NCBI GenBank assembly: GCA_037974665.1
Contig: CM075771.1
Span: 20,185,425 to 20,249,424 of the forward strand
Source of the DNA: Ehretia macrophylla
Lineage: Eukaryota > Streptophyta > Magnoliopsida > Boraginales > Ehretiaceae
DNA length: 64,000 bases
Direction of reading: 5' to 3'
This document shows, one piece after another, positions 43,727 to 56,670 of the stretch (positions are counted from its first letter, which is position 1; the number at the start of each line of letters is the position of its first letter). The notes below the pieces were generated by a model. That model ran no database searches. It was given only the letters and a program-made list of their open reading frames with translations, and was not told the origin of the DNA. Made by a program: the position numbers and the translations under genes.

Positions 43727-46514
43727 TGTCACGACCCCAATTCTTAATTACTGCAATAGCCTCTGATACTACTATAACGACAAGGAAAGAGATATATTCA
43801 AACTTATATAAACCTCGAACATCTAGGATTGTAATGCCACGGGCTTAAGAATATCGCTCTTCTTAGGTCCGCTAAGACACAAATTACTAGCCCGAATTCT
43901 AATATCCATAAAACCTTACAACCAAGATGCCAATAATACCATTATATTACTCAGGGTTACACCAATTCTAATAACGCGCATTATATAAACTTTATCACTA
44001 TGAATTAAAATTACAACCACCGAGGTTACATTTACAAGACTTAGGTTTAATTGATCATACCTACATCTAGTCCCAACCAAAGCCCTAAGTCTCAAGAGAA
44101 CAAGGACTAAGTTAGATACAAGTATTAGTAGCCAAAAGCTAATCCAATACATCAAGATGTTTAAATACAACATAATCTCCTACATAAGGGTTATAGTTAC
44201 AACAACAAGCATGTAGATCACAAGAACATAAGCACGTCCTGACAGGTAGAGAAATTCTTGCATCAACTTGAAAAATAGGCCTGAATCCAGGCTCACTTGT
44301 AATTATTATAAAGAGAGAGTGAGCTACACCTAGCTCAGTGAGGGATATGGAAAAAAATGGGGTTTTCGCAAACATTTTACCCTTTAGGAAGCGTTTTTGA
44401 AAAGTCATGCCATGCACATACAAACAGTTGATAAGAAACAAGGTAAAAACTTGATAAATAACTAGTTTGAGCATGTATAAACAAGTACTACTAACAGAGA
44501 ACGTATATCCTGAACATTTAACGAAGAATTAACCAAGCATGTTAATAACAAAACTAAACATGTGAACAAGTAATCAACTATTCTTCTTGAATGAGAGTGG
44601 TTGAATATATAATAAAAGGATATGGGCAACGCTTTCCTCCGAGGACCTCAAGGGACCAAACGAGAATGGTTGCAATTGCTGGAGATGTGGGCAACACTTT
44701 CCTCCGAGGACCTCAAGGGACCAAGTGAGAATGGTTGCAAATGTTAGAGATGGCCAGTCTCGTTGATTCATCAATATCATAACCCCATACGCCAATTAAC
44801 GAGGATGACATCCGGATATATATCCTAATGCCACAATAGCCTGTCCGTCCTAGCAAGCCCAATGCTGCCCAGGCGGTACCGGAACTTCTACCATAGGGTC
44901 CATTAGATTATTTAATTATATCATTTATATACCTTCCATCTCTCCAAGGAGAATTTACCAAGCGGCAGTGGGTTTTAATGTAAAAACAAGCTCGGAGGCA
45001 ACAAAGTAGGTTGCCACCGGTTAGTGATAACAATTAAACACATACCAATATAATCATAATCCAATTAGAGTTCATGTAACATATAAACATGCATGAGAAG
45101 ATCAACTAAGTAGGATTCCTCCGATAGGCAAGCATGATCACGAATGCAATAAGAAGTTCATGCTAATTCGGTGTTTATAGCTAGGTTCAAGGTAATGTAT
45201 TTACATGTGTAAGGTGAAGGCTAACTTTTATGTTCAACTCTTACCAAATAATTTACCAAAAAGGGTCATGGAACAAGTTAGAAACAACAGGACAAAGTGT
45301 GCAAAGTAAGCAAAGTAAAACAAGGGAGTCGCGCAAGACCTAACTTAAACAGTTAATTTCCTTATGTTCCTAACCTCCAAATAATCTTATTTTGGTCTCA
45401 AATCAAAGCTTATCGAAATTAGATAGTTTTAGAATCAAACATAACTCAATTCGGAGTTGAATTGAGTGAGATATGGCTTCTACAAAAACACTACACAAAG
45501 CTGTCAAACATCCGGGCGTTGTAGCCTTCATCCGGTCGATCGGATGAAGCAGGTAATGCCCGGATTGAAGCTTTCTGCCGGGTGTTGTGGCCTCTATCCG
45601 GGCGATCAGATAGGGGCTGTAATACCCGGATAGCTGCACGGGAAAGACACAATTTTTTCCAAAATCAATTTAACAATCTACACAACCTCCTACCATCAAT
45701 CAAGCATGTTCAATGTAGATTCTAGGCATCATATAAGGGTTCAAACTCTACCCAAATCACATATCCTCAACAAACCACAACACCTAACATAAATTTTCAA
45801 TTCCTAGATCTACAATACATATACATACCCAACTTCACAATGTAGACACATATGAACTTCACAAACTATATTACTTAACAACATACACATACAACCTTGG
45901 ATGAGCTTTATCAATAAGTTTTGAAAGAATCCCTCACCTGAATAAATGTTTGAATGCAAGCTTGGTGGTGATGATGCAAAGATGAAGCTTGAAAATGGTG
46001 AAAATGGCTTGAGCAAGCTTCCTCTCTTCCCTCTTTTTCTCTCTTTCCTCCTCTTTCTTTTCTTATTCTTTCACTCTCTTGGTCGAGTAAATGTGTGTAT
46101 TTTTGTGTGTGTTTGTGTGTTGTCTGATATATGTGTATGTTGTGTAGTTTTTTTTGTGTGTGTAGAGGGTGTTGTGTGTGTTTTTAGTTAAGTATGATAT
46201 TTTAGTTTAGGCTTAAAGACCAAAATACCCTCCAACTAGTTGCTCATTTTCTAGTTTGCCACCTTGTTTTATTTCAACTAATTTAGTTAGCTATTGCAAT
46301 TGAATAATAATTAATTAATGCCTACGATATCTAAAACACTCAAATGCACATAATTGAATTTAAATGCACATTAAACGAGGCTAACGAGCGTATTTCAAAG
46401 CAAATGCATGTAAATCAAGGTAAATGCACTTTAAATGTTATAAATGCATGTTAAATGATGTAAAAATATATGAAATGCTATAAAATGCATATGGGGTCTT
46501 GTGCGGGCTTCACA
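43727..46514 (-). mobile_element. Solo LTR, 2788 bp, inserted in viral unit P2
   Basis: Plus-strand ends are TGTCACGACCCC and GGGCTTCACA. Read on the minus strand it runs TGTGAAGCCC...GGGGTCGTGACA, an ending common in large plant LTRs. Perfect 5-bp duplication GAAAA at 43722-43726 and 46515-46519. Viral sequence is collinear on both sides. No gag or pol and no second LTR, hence solo. Internal short duplications: a 65-bp unit at 44624/44689 (CTTTCCTCCGAGGACCTCAA) and a CCGGGCG-rich unit at about 45505-45635. Superfamily not determined. Confidence 0.88.
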
Positions 46515-48114
46515 GAAAATAATGAGGAAATTCGTGTGAACAGTATGGTATGGAAAGTATTCGACCACCCCATACTCAGAAAACACATAAATCCAGAATT
46601 TCTTCCAAGAAATATAAGAATCATTACAAATCCATTGGACAAAGATATAACCAGAAGTATGGTAACAAACCATACAATAAAAAGAAACATTGCCGTTTCC
46701 ACAAAGGAATTGGAAACCAAGACATGGTAAACATGATAACAGACAACAGAAATCCACAAGTTGTTATAAATGTGGTAAACCTGGACATTTTGCAAAAGAT
46801 TGCAGAGTCAAATCACTAATTCAATCATTAGAATTAGATGAAGCAACAAAGAGCAGAATACTCCAGTCCATCGATTATCTTGAATCATCATCCAGTTCTT
46901 CTTCAGATTACTCTGACAAAGATAACATAAATCAGATTGGAACAAACTACTATTCCAATAGTTCTTCCAACTCCAACCAGGAATGTGCATGTCCCAGTAA
47001 AGGAGCATGTTTCTGCCACAAAAGACTTAATGTCCTCACAGATTCTCATAGTCTTATGATCGATATGATCTGTAAGATTAATGATCCAGAAGAGAAGCAA
47101 GTCTATCTTCTCAGACTAAAAGAACTTATGGATCAGAAAGAGGAAAAGAAACCTCTGTCCATAACACATCATACTGAAATTAAGAATACAAATTATTATG
47201 CTATTCTCAGTCATTTCCAGAAAAGGAAATCCTAGCCAGTTGGAATCTCTGATCTCCAAAGAGAGATCAATCAGTTGAAAATTGAGATTCAACAACTCAG
47301 AAAAGAGCATGGTCAAGAGATTGATAACCTCAGAATCGACCATGAACATCTCCAGCAAGATGTTCTCATTCTTCAAGTTGAAATCCAACTTGATCCTCAA
47401 GAGCATCCTCCCCAGGATGAACAACTTGACAAACAGACTCAGATTGTTTTAGGCAAACTAAAAGAAGCAGAAACAGGTACTTCTGCCCCTACAGAAGATT
47501 ACCTTAATCTTCTCAACATAATTATGTACCAAAAGTAGTATGTCCAGTTAACCATCAGAATCAATGATTTCAAATTGGAAACCATTGCCTTATTAGACTC
47601 AGGAGCAGATATGAACTGCATCCAAGAAGGTTTAATTCCTTCCAGATTCTTTGTGATAACCAAAGAGAAGCTTTCTACAGCTGACTCTACTAGACTTCAG
47701 ATTCGGTACAAATTACCTAATGCATATGTGTGCAATCAAAGTGTTTGTTTTCCAACCAGCTTTATGCTGATTAAACAGTTGAATTCCTAAGTCATTCTCG
47801 GGAATCTATTCATTCAGCAGTTATTTCCCATGACTGTAACAGAACAAGGAATATCTACCAGTGTTTTGGGTAAACCAATCCTATTTGAGTTCTACTATCT
47901 TTCACAACGAAGAGATATTAACTCAATCCAGAATAAGGAAAACCAGGTCAGTTTCCTTAAACAAGATATACAGAGTCTTAGAATTGATGAGCAGATTGCT
48001 AAACAGCAAAAATCTATTTTTGATTTTGAAATAGAATATATCAAGGGAGAGGATAATTCTATCCCTGAGTTTCTAACCAGAGAATTTCTGACAGGCCATG
48101 TGCCTATCACATAG
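46515..48114 (+). pseudogene. Viral unit P2: coat C-terminus, CCHC, protease, RNase H tail
   Basis: Same layout as unit P1. CCHC CYKCGKPGHFAKDC near 46763-46804, protease LLDSGADMNC near 47589, and the same internal deletion joining DEQIAKQ to IFDFEIEYIKGEDN. Stops at 47233-47235, 47536-47538 and 47788-47790; a small deletion occurs before the CCHC at about 46692. RT core absent. Confidence 0.87.
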
Positions 48115-48352
48115 GATTCCTGCGGGAATACCATTTTCTTTTCATTTTACAGGTATTACTAAAAGCGGACATCAGGAATTCATTTAGCAAATTCAAATAG
48201 ACAGTTTCAAGTCCATCACATCAAGTAGATTGAAACAAGTTTTCAGATCCAGAAGCAGAATTGATAACATTTCAATTCCGTAATTCTTTCTTTATATATT
48301 GCTTCTAACCATTTGCAGGATCGATCATCTCTCCTTCCTGACTTAGCAAGCA

Positions 48353-49654
48353 ATGGCACCCAAGAAAGACAATGGCAAAACAAAGGCATTCGACATCAGC
48401 TCTTATGCACAGAAAGCCTTAGCACCAATTGCTCCAGCACAAACATCAACCCCAGTAAAGGTTGAAATTAAACAGATAACCTATACACCATATTCTACCC
48501 AGTCACCCCTAGGTAGAAACCCCACACTTTTAGGGTGATTGAGCCCACAAAAGGAGTTAACCGGTGTTCATGCAGGTTTTGCAAGTACATGATCTTCACA
48601 GAGTCCGGTCAGTAAAAAGTTTCAGCCCCTTGTTACCAAACCCAAACCAGTAACTCCAGAACCCAAATAGTCATCACCATACATTTACAAGAACGTCTTT
48701 GACCAGATTCTTGTAATAGAACCAGCACATTTTAAACAGAATCCAAACATTACTGCCGTTGAGTTTGCTCAGGCATTTCTTCACCCACAGTCATACTATA
48801 TCCCAGAAAACACATTTAAAACCCAGAGTTACTATGAGGTCATTCTCAAAGCAACAAAATCCATAGAGTTCATTCCAAACAATAGTGATCTCCAACCAGG
48901 CGAGTACATCCACATTAAGGCCAAACTCCAGGCAGTGATCACTCTTGATCAATGGGGACAACCCCCACACAAAACCAAACAGCTTCCAGTCGACGCTGTT
49001 TTCAGAGACTATACATATTATGATTACATTTCAGCGTGGTTCAGATGCTTCTTTCGTCAGAATGATAAGCATAATTTGTCATGGTTCTTTTTATTTAAAA
49101 ATAATTTTCCAGTTGAGGTCCCAAATTGGTTTATCCAGTGGTGGACATCATATGGTCCTATTACAGACATTTTACCAGAACCATTGTTCAAAGGATTCCA
49201 GTATTTCACAGAAAATTGGTGGGCACCAGATCACATTACCTACCTTCCACCAATTTTTGTGTTTTACAGAATGTTCTTTGTAACATGGATTTTCAAATTA
49301 GAGTTTGTATTCAAACATACATCTTTCGAAAACCAGCAAGTTATACCAGTTTTCAGAAAAAACCACAAAGTCAAGTGGTGGGATAAGATGAACAACAATT
49401 CCTGTTCAACTCCTAAAGTGCAAGCATGGCTCATAGCCAATCAGAAATAGTAAAAGGTGATTCAACCAGAACTGCAGGAGTTCATCTCATTCAAGAATCA
49501 CCTTCAGACCCAATTCGCAGTTGCAACAAGCTATGATGAGATGCAAGCCATTATGTTGTAACTCAAAGAACTTGCCTCAGACCAGGCATCAGTATCAACA
49601 GACTATGCTGACGACAATAAAGATGATTGTCACGACATATTTACACCATTGTAA
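48353..49654 (+). pseudogene. Viral unit P2: ORF2, broken
   Basis: Near-identical in layout to the P1 ORF2 and sharing its stops after AGFAST and after TPEPK, with an additional TGA at 48536-48538. The central aromatic domain is open from 48935 to 49450. Function unknown. Confidence 0.75.
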
Positions 49655-49661
49655 TCCAGAA

Positions 49662-49856
49662 GATGGAGTTTAATCATGTTCTCTACCAAAAACATGATAA
49701 GATGGAGTTTAATCATGTTCTCTGCCAAAAACATGATAAGATGGAGTTTATTCATCTTTTCCGCCAAAAACATGATAAGATGGAGTTTATTCATGTTCTT
49801 CGCCAAAAACATGATAAGATGGAGTTTATTCATGTTCTCCGCCAAAAACATGATAA
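49662..49856 (+). repeat. 39-bp hairpin repeat, 5 copies (unit P2)
   Basis: Five units directly after the ORF2 stop, same TCATGTT/AACATGA inverted repeat. One copy more than unit P1. Confidence 0.9.
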
Positions 49857-50156
49857 GAAGGGTTTTGTGTCCCTGACAAAACACAAACAGACGAGTTTTC
49901 TAATGTTTTCATCAAAAACATTGGACATATAGGGTTTAGTTCTTCTAAGTTTCCTTCAAAAACCAAGATGCAACAGTTAGACTTTTCCTCTCTAAAGCCA
50001 CATGGTTACTGAAGAATTCTATGAAACTTCAGCTAGTCCAGGTCAAACGGCAACTGGTAAAGACATCTCAAGTCCGTTGATGGGTGTGGCTTTCCCCAAA
50101 AGCCAAGGAAACATTTTTATTTATTTATTTTATTTGTAATGTTTCTAGGTTGTTTC

Positions 50157-50174
50157 TAGTATCAGAGCCAGAGC
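50157..50174 (+). other. Primer-binding site of unit P3, preceded by a deleted promoter region
   Basis: TAGTATCAGAGCCAGAGC, one change from consensus. About 1 kb of non-coding region present in P1 (from about 40240 to 41100) is missing here: TTTATTTGTA joins directly to ATGTTTCTAGG near 50138. The TATA box is therefore lost. Confidence 0.75.
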
Positions 50175-50349
50175 AACTATTAGGTTTGTCTTAGCAACGT
50201 ACCTTTATCTGCAACGTGGTGAGGGCTAGGGAGCAGGTAAGACTCGCGGAATGGTAGTAGACTCCAGGTTTCCCGAGAAACATACCGTAGATTCGAAGAT
50301 CGTAAGTAGGTTCGAAGATCGTAAGTTTAAGATAAATCAAGTAGTTTTA

Positions 50350-51317
50350 ATGGCTTCTAGTAGTAGTTCCATCTCAGCTAATACAGATAATAAAACCGTA
50401 GCTAAAACAGAACAAACATGGATAGTAGGAGAGTTAAATAATTGGAAACCTCCTAAGATGAGAGTAGAAAAAATTTACCAGAAGGGTCTTATCGACCTAA
50501 AATCTCTACTTACAATTAGATGTAAGGAAGAAATAGTGCCATTAACCAGTGACCAGCAGAATATTAGACTCTTTTCACATAAGTCATTTGACAAAGCCAA
50601 AAGAAACGGCTATAGGTTTTTTCATTTAGGTCATGTGCAAGTCGCACTTAAGCCTCTTAGTAGAGAAGGTCTAGATACCAGTATATATCTAGCCCTTAGA
50701 GATTGTAGATTACTTAAAAACAACGATTCATTACTAGGATTAGTAGAAACTAGTCTATGTAATGGTCCAGTTTTCTTTAATTTTTTTCCAGATTATACCA
50801 TATCGCTTACATGTTCTCATGTCATGAAAGCACTTCAATTAGACATTAAGACATATAACTATTATGTTGATTGTGGTACACATGCATATGAGTTATTTAT
50901 CATCTTAATTATAAATTGATGACTACATGATTAAATCCTAGATCTGTAACCAGACCTAGAAATAAAGGGGAAACTCTTTTATGGAACATGGATAGAAACA
51001 AATCAATAGTTAACATACCCAGAACCATAAAGTGGAACAATGTTTCACTTCCAGAACGGTGGAACATTGAAAATGCCATCAACCAGTTGTTCAAGAACAG
51101 AACATACAGAACTCCAGAATTGAGCAGACCATCCAATATGAGGATGGTACTGTTTCAGTTAAAATACATAGAGGAAATAGGGGATCAGTTTTATCCCGCA
51201 GTTTCCTGCATCTCTAGGATCAGTATTTCTGACCCTACTCCAGGCTTTGTTGACTTACCATCAACAAGCAGAACACAGACTCAATCTGTTCCAATTGGAA
51301 TCAGGATTGAAGACTAG
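50350..51317 (+). pseudogene. Viral unit P3: movement protein, one frameshift
   Basis: Open from the ATG at 50350 to 50919 with the movement core (VQVALKPLSREGLDTSIYLALRDCR). A one-base loss near 50890 shifts it out of frame. The remainder, with the IPRTIKWN and VDLPSTSRTQTQ blocks, continues in another frame to TAG 51315-51317. Confidence 0.82.
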
Positions 51318-52136
51318 ACTGCTCGCCCAATCTATCCAGAATTTGAACCAACAGATACATCGTCTGTTGACTTCAACCCTTCAGCCTATGACTTCTGCAT
51401 CAATATGCTGACATAAGTTTTTGAAAGGGATGTTCAAGCCCTGAAAGAAGAATTTTTTTCAGACAAGAACAAGACTATCAGAGAGTGGTATTTCAAAAAC
51501 CACACTAATGAACAGTTATGGCAATTAAAGGACCAATGGATCCAAGCCATGCAGATTGTCAAACTCAATATGCCATTCTTTCTTTGGTTTACACACAGAA
51601 ATAAACCATTGAACATCAATGTTCTTACAGCAAGAACAAGAAAATAGAATTTACCCAATTCCACACAAGTCATTGAATCAGAACATCCTCCGTTTCAAGC
51701 AACACAGCTCTCTACCAAAGAAGGAACCATAGACTTAAAACCAGTTATCATTTCAGAACAACCAGAACTAAAAGACTTGGCTCAACAAAATAATTGGACC
51801 AATCTTTCAGTTGTTACTCTTCAGAAACAAGTTCAGAATATCAAAGATATTCTTGAAAAACAGAATTCTATAACTCCAGTTAAACCTATTGAATCAATCC
51901 AGAAGTCAATTAAACAGACCCCTGTTTCTTTGACAAAACCATTTGATTATCTTAAATTAACCAGTTCAAAGGTTAAACCAGAATCTCTAATCAAGGTTTT
52001 ACCTTTTAAGATTTTCAGCTTTATTCCGAAATTGGAATCCCCAGAAAAGAAGAACACCAAACTTCTCCAGGAACTGATTTCCACATCCAAGAAATCAGAA
52101 CCTTCATCGAGCCAGCCAGCTCTTCAAGTTCTCAAA
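51318..52136 (+). pseudogene. Viral unit P3: coat N-terminal region, cut at the inversion
   Basis: Linker and Lys/Pro-rich coat region, with a stop near 51414 and others. The open stretch 51777-52135 ends where plus-strand viral sequence (CAAGTTCTCAAA) meets minus-strand viral sequence. Confidence 0.75.
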
Positions 52137-54393
52137 ATTGGATTTTTGCTGTTTAGCAATCTGCTTATCAATTCTGAGACTCTGTATATCTTGTTTAAGG
52201 AAACTGATCTGGTTTTCTTTATTCTGATCGAGTTAATATCTCTTCGTTTTGAAGGATAGTAAAACTCAAATAGGATTGATTTACCCAGAACACTGGTAGA
52301 TATTCCTTGTTCTGTTATAGCCATGGGAAATAACTGCTGAAGTAATGGATTCCCGACAATGACTTGAGAATTCAACTGTTTAATCAGCACAAAGCTGGTC
52401 GGAAAACAAACACCTTGATTGCATACATGTGCATTAGGTAATTTGTACCAAATCTGAAGTCTAGTAGAGTCAGCTGTAGAAAGCTTATCTTTGGTTATCA
52501 CAAAGAATCTAAAAGGAATTATCTTCTTGGATGCATTTTATATCTGCTCTTGAGTCTAATAAGGCAATGGTTTCCAATTTGAAATCATTGATTCTGATGG
52601 TTAATTGGACATACTACTTCTGGTACATAATTTTGTTGAGAAGATTAAGGTGATCTTCTGTAGGGGCAGAAGTACCTGTTTCTGCTTCTTTTTGTTTGCC
52701 TAAAGCAATCTGAGTCTGTTTGTCAAGTTGTTTATCCTGGGGAGGATGCTCTTGATGATCAAGTTGGATTTCAACTTGAAGAATGAGAACATCTTGCTGG
52801 AGATGTTCATGGTCGATTCTGAGGTTATCAATCTCTTGACCATGCTCTTTTCTGAGTTGTTGAATCTCAATTTTCAACTGATTGATCTATCTTTAGAGAT
52901 CAGAGATTCCAACTGGCTGGGATTTCCTTTTCTGGAAATGATTGAGAATATCAGAATAATTTGTATTCTTAATTTCAGTCTGATGCGTTATGGACAAAGA
53001 TTTCTTTTCCTCTTTCTGATCCATAAGTTCTTTTAGTCTGAGAAGATAGGCTTGCTTCTCTTCTGGATCATTAATCTTACAGATCATATCGATCATAAGA
53101 TTATGAGAATCTGTGAGGACATTAAGTCCTTTCTGGCAGAAACATGCTCCTTTACTGGGACATGCACATTCCTGGTCGGAGTTGGAAGAACTACTAGAAT
53201 AGTAGTCTGTTCCAATCTGATTTATGTTATCTTCGTCAGAGTAATCTGAAGAAGAACTGGATGATGATTCAAGATCATCGATGGACTGGAGTATTCTGTT
53301 CTTTGTTGCTTCATCTAATTCTAATGATTGAATTAGTGATCTGACTTTGCAATCTTTTGCAAAGTGTCCTGGTTTACCACATTTATAACAACCTGTGGAT
53401 TTCTGTTGTCTGTTATCATGTTTACCATGTCTTGGTTTCCAATTCCTTTGTGGAAACTTCTGGTAATGTTTCTTTTTATTGTATGGTTTGTTGTCATACT
53501 TCTGGTTATATCTTTGTCCAATGGATTTGTAATGATTCTTATGTTTTCTGGAGGAAATTCTGGATTTATGTGTTTTCTGAGTATGGGGTGGTCGAATACT
53601 TTCCATGCCATACTGTTCACACGAATTTCTTAATTATTTTCTGTTAGATTGTTTTTTCAATTGTGCCTTGAAACGAAGATCAGTGCAAATCTTCAAAGCA
53701 GTCTTTTTGATATGGAGATAATATTCCCATATGTCATTAGATCGTAATTTAATCCTGGAAATTCAAGTGAAATGGTATCCTTTACTTGCTAAGCAAACAA
53801 CTTTGGAAGTCCAGATAAAAATCTTTCTTTCCAATAGCTGGCGTTGTTGTCAGATCTTTGGTATAATTTACTGAGAAAGACATCCTTATACCATCGGAAG
53901 TCTTAGAGAGTACGACATCTGAGGTTCTGAATGATTTCAGATGTTCGTTCCTAATAAATAATAGGATCACCTATGAAATGGTAGGTGATGTCATAGACTA
54001 AAGCTGATAGGGCACATGACTCTGTCTGACCTTGATCATTGACAATGGGTTGTCCTTGTTCATTAGTTTTCACCATGTTAAGGATACTGTTTTTGGTGAC
54101 CTTATTGAGGTGATCATCCCACCATCCTTTGAGTTGGTATATTGAGTCTGACAATCTACATGGCTTGGATCCATTGGTCCTTTTAATTGCCATAACTGTT
54201 CATTAGTGTGGTTTTTGAAATATCTCTATCTGATAGTCTTGTTCTTGTCTAAAAGAAATTCTTCTTTCAGGGCTTGAACATCCCTTTCAAAAACTTCTGT
54301 CAGTATATTGATGCCGAAGTCAGAGGCTAAAGGGTTGAAGTCAACAGACGATGTATCTGTTGGTTCAAATTCTGGATAGATTGGGCGAGTAGT
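52137..54393 (-). pseudogene. Viral unit Mc: coat (deleted), CCHC, protease fragment
   Basis: Minus strand. Coat residues run to LPSDSIYQ-type sequence, then about 1 kb is deleted: near 54136 a sequence normally followed by PFFLWF joins QLKGWWDDH. CCHC at 53390-53349, in a 237-codon open stretch (53606-52893). The protease is damaged, with the DSGAD region shifted near 52540. The unit stops near 52137 just at the RT-deletion point (AKQQKS). Stops and frameshifts throughout. Confidence 0.82.
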
Positions 54394-55365
54394 CTAGTCT
54401 TCAATCCTGATTCCAATTGGATTAGATTGAGTCTGTGTTCTGCTTGTTGATGGTAAGTCAACAAAGCCTGGAGTAAGGTTAGAAATATTGATCCTAGAGA
54501 TGCTGGAAACTGAACGAGATAAAATTGATTCCCTATTTCCTCTATCTATTTTAACTGAAATAATACCATCCTCATATTGAATGATCTGCTCAACTCTGGA
54601 GTTCTGTATGTTATGTTCTTGAACAACTGTTTTGGTGGCATTTTCATTGTTCCACCGTTCTGGAAGTGAAACATCGTTCCACTTTATGGTTCTGGGTATA
54701 TTAACTATTGATCTGTTTCTATCCATGTTCCATAAAAGAGTTTCCCCTTTCTTTCTAGGTCTGGTTACAGATTTGGGATTTAATCCCATAGTCATCAATT
54801 TATAATTAAGACGATAAATAACTTCATATGCATGTGTACCACAATCAACATAATAGTTATATGTCTTAATGTCTAATTGAAGTGATTTCATGACACGAGG
54901 ACATGTAAGCGATATGGTATAATCTGGAAAACAATTAAAGAAAACTGGACCATTACATAGACTAGTTTCTACTAATCTTAGTAATGAATCGTTGTATCTA
55001 AGTAATCTACAATCTCTAAGGGCTAAATATATACTGGTATCTAGACATTCTCTGATAAGAGGCTTAAGTGCGACTTGCACATAACCTATATGAAGAAACC
55101 TATAGCCGTTTCTTTTGGCTATGTCAAGTGACTTATGTGAAAAGAGTCTAATACTCTGCTGGTCACTGGTTAATGGCTCTATTTCTTCCTTACATCTAAT
55201 TGTAAGTTGAGATTTTAGGTCGATGAGACCCTTATGGTAAATCTCTTCTACTCTCATCTTAGGAGGTTTCCAATTATTTAACTCTCTTACTGTCCATGTT
55301 TGTTCTGTTTTAGCTACGATTTTATCATCTGTATTAAATGAGATGGAACTACTACTAGAAGCCAT
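54394..55365 (-). CDS. Viral unit Mc: movement-protein frame, 323 codons, open
   Basis: The only long uninterrupted viral frame here. MASSSSS start; core VQVALKPLIRECLDTSIYLALRDCR, SLCNGPVFFNCFPDYTISLTCP, YYVDCGTHAYEVIYRLNYKL; then a linker to GIRIED. A TAG at 54394-54396 replaces the Gln codon found in other units, where the ancestor read on into the coat protein. It is therefore a truncated polyprotein N-terminus that happens to cover the whole movement domain. Its promoter region upstream (55557-56640) is present. Whether it is transcribed is unknown. Confidence 0.75.
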   Translation of the reverse strand: MASSSSSISFNTDDKIVAKTEQTWTVRELNNWKPPKMRVEEIYHKGLIDLKSQLTIRCKEEIEPLTSDQQSIRLFSHKSLDIAKRNGYRFLHIGYVQVALKPLIRECLDTSIYLALRDCRLLRYNDSLLRLVETSLCNGPVFFNCFPDYTISLTCPRVMKSLQLDIKTYNYYVDCGTHAYEVIYRLNYKLMTMGLNPKSVTRPRKKGETLLWNMDRNRSIVNIPRTIKWNDVSLPERWNNENATKTVVQEHNIQNSRVEQIIQYEDGIISVKIDRGNRESILSRSVSSISRINISNLTPGFVDLPSTSRTQTQSNPIGIRIED

Positions 55366-55538
55366 TACAACTACTCGATTTATCTTAAACTTACGATCTT
55401 CGAACCTACGGTGTGTTTCTCGAAAAACCTGGAGTCTACTGCCCTTTCGCGGGTCTTACTTGTTCCCTAACCCTCACCACATTGCAGATAAAGGTACATT
55501 GTAGATAAAGGCACATTGCTAAGACAAACCTAATAGTT

Positions 55539-55556
55539 GCTCTGGCTCTGATACCA
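55539..55556 (-). other. Primer-binding site of unit Mc
   Basis: Complement reads TGGTATCAGAGCCAGAGC, a full match to the Caulimoviridae consensus. Confidence 0.88.
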
Positions 55557-56670
55557 GAAACATACAGATAAAGAAAGCCATAACAAAAAGCGGAATAAAT
55601 ATGGGACAAATAAGAAATTAAACAAAAGAAATAAGCAAAAGATGAAGATAAAAGGAGACGAATGTCTCTTACTTGCTATGAGATAAACTGGAAGTACTAT
55701 GTTACACCTTGGTTGTACAAGAGTACAATGTATAAAAAGTGATATGGATTAAAAGAAAATGAAAAAGAGAAAGAAAATTCGGATCCTATGTTCTGAGGCA
55801 GACTCTGCCTTGATATAGGATATCGAATCTGTGATTACAATAGTGAAAATGTAAAAATAAAAAGTCAAAAGTAGTGTGTCGGCTTTTACTGTGGCTGAAT
55901 CTTGTTTTGTCTTGACGTGATGATCTTGTCTGGCTTTTACTGTGGCCGAAAGATCTTTTGTCTTGACATGATGATGATGATTCTGACTGGATTACTTTCA
56001 CTGTGACTGAAAGTAATTTCGTCGTCTTGTGATGATGATGTCTGGCTGAATCTTGACTGGATTCTTTCCTGCTTAATCTCTGAGTCTGATAATGGTTCTG
56101 TGCTGAAGACGTTGTGAAAACTTCTTCATGTCTGGATCAGCTGGCTAATACTAAAAACATACAAGTAAATTGACTAATGTGGAAAACCCTAAATACAAGG
56201 AAAATCCTAACTTATCTATTCTTCTCTGTTTCTAACCTAATCTTACCATCTTTGATAGTCTTACCATCTCATATTCCACCTGCCATGGGTAACAACGGAG
56301 TCTTACGTATTCTGCTCCTCAATCCCAAAAAGGCCTTACGATCAAAATTTGAGGTAGATTGACTAAAAAGGAGGTTGACTAAGCAAAATACAAATAAAAT
56401 AAATAAATAAAAATATTTCCTTGGCTTTTGGGGAAAGCCACACCCATCAAAGGACTTGAGATGTCTTTACCAGTTGCCGTTTGACCTGGACTAGCTGAAG
56501 TTTCATGGAATTCTTTAGTAACCAAGTGACTTCAGAGAAGGGAAGTCTAACCATTGCATCTTAGTTTTTTAAGGGAGCTTAGAAGAACTAAACCCTATCT
56601 GTCTAATGTTTTTGATGAGAACATTAAAAAAGTCATATGTTTGTGTTTTGTCAGGGACACAAAACCCTTC
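55557..56670 (-). promoter_or_regulatory. Viral non-coding region with promoter (end of unit Mb)
   Basis: Counterpart of 39958-41113. The minus strand has CCTATATCAAGG at 55819-55808 as TATA region, with GTCAAGACAAAA repeats and TGACG/CGTCA cores upstream (about 55895-56040). Confidence 0.65.

Noticed and set aside
43727..46514. Coding gene inside the large insertion in the virus
   Set aside because: Only short, low-complexity frames on either strand; ends and duplication identify a solo LTR.
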